From assembly GCA_003157895.1 (NCBI GenBank), contig PMKW01000137.1, positions 3,424 to 8,909 of the forward strand: a stretch of 5,486 nt of DNA, in the 5' to 3' direction. Position 1 is the first letter of the stretch, and the number at the start of each line of letters is the position of its first letter. The DNA comes from Methanoregula sp. Its GTDB lineage: Archaea; Halobacteriota; Methanomicrobia; Methanomicrobiales; Methanospirillaceae. The notes under the pieces were generated by a model that was given only the letters and a program-made list of their open reading frames with translations, ran no database searches and had not been told where the DNA came from. The translations under genes and the position numbers were made by a program. Shown here piece by piece: positions 5,410 through 5,486 of the stretch.

Positions 5410-5426
5410 TTTTTTTTAATTTTTTT
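5389..5426 (+). terminator. Hairpin plus double T-tract ending the DedA gene
   Basis: CCGGAG (5389-5394) pairs with CTCCGG (5399-5404) around the tetraloop AATC, then AATAA and eight T's (5410-5417), AA, and seven T's (5420-5426). This looks like a bacterial intrinsic terminator, although the T-tracts alone would suffice in archaea. The stem lies inside the last codons of the DedA gene, so the coding end and terminator overlap. Confidence 0.7.
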
Positions 5427-5486
5427 GCTCTGGAGAAATCCTCTTTTCAGATGATGATCGCCCCCCCTTGCACCAACCCGGCCCCC
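5427..5486. other. Right-edge sequence with no assignable gene
   Basis: Sixty bases with short C-runs (seven C's near 5461-5467 and five at the edge). On the minus strand two frames open from the edge stop within the window, one at the reverse complement of TCA near 5449, giving a possible tail ending GAGLVQGGAIII. That could be the end of a convergent gene, but the stretch is too short to judge. Confidence 0.2.

Overview
The window most likely comes from a methanogenic archaeon, probably Methanomicrobiales (Methanoregula or Methanosphaerula-like). This is inferred, not proven. The GC-rich coding DNA is punctuated by short AT-rich islands. Several start codons have an archaeal-type TATA box about 22-29 bp upstream and little or no Shine-Dalgarno sequence, and genes end in T-rich tracts. 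All recognisable genes lie on the + strand. No rRNA, tRNA, CRISPR array, insertion sequence or phage gene was seen.

Left part (1-1018): the 3' end of an unidentified protein gene that starts outside the window, then a 247-aa class I SAM-dependent methyltransferase of unknown substrate. Centre-left (1056-2957): a TATA box and a two-gene operon for an ABC-2 type exporter of the DrrA/DrrB kind, with a 333-aa ATPase and a 278-aa six-helix permease separated by one base. It ends in a T-rich tract containing an 18-bp perfect AT palindrome.

Middle gap (2926-3287): 362 bp with no convincing protein gene but many short inverted repeats. One of them is a GC hairpin followed by seven T's. The first half could encode a small structured RNA of about 105 nt. 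This is the least explained stretch of the window and only a candidate.

Right part (3288-5409): a 362-aa MurG-like GT-B glycosyltransferase with an Asn-Trp-Gly-Leu-Gly-His N-terminal motif, a 72-aa two-helix membrane protein of unknown function, and a 224-aa DedA/VTT-family membrane protein that keeps the acidic and arginine residues needed for transport in E. coli YqjA. The DedA gene ends in a hairpin plus T-tract resembling a bacterial intrinsic terminator.

Apart from the exporter pair, each gene right of position 1050 seems to have its own promoter, so the window reads as single genes rather than one pathway. The shared theme is the cell envelope (exporter, glycosyltransferase, DedA, small membrane protein), but no functional link is shown. 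I did not find a clear novel system. The best leads are the structured 362-bp gap, the repeated leaderless-promoter architecture and the orphan small membrane protein.
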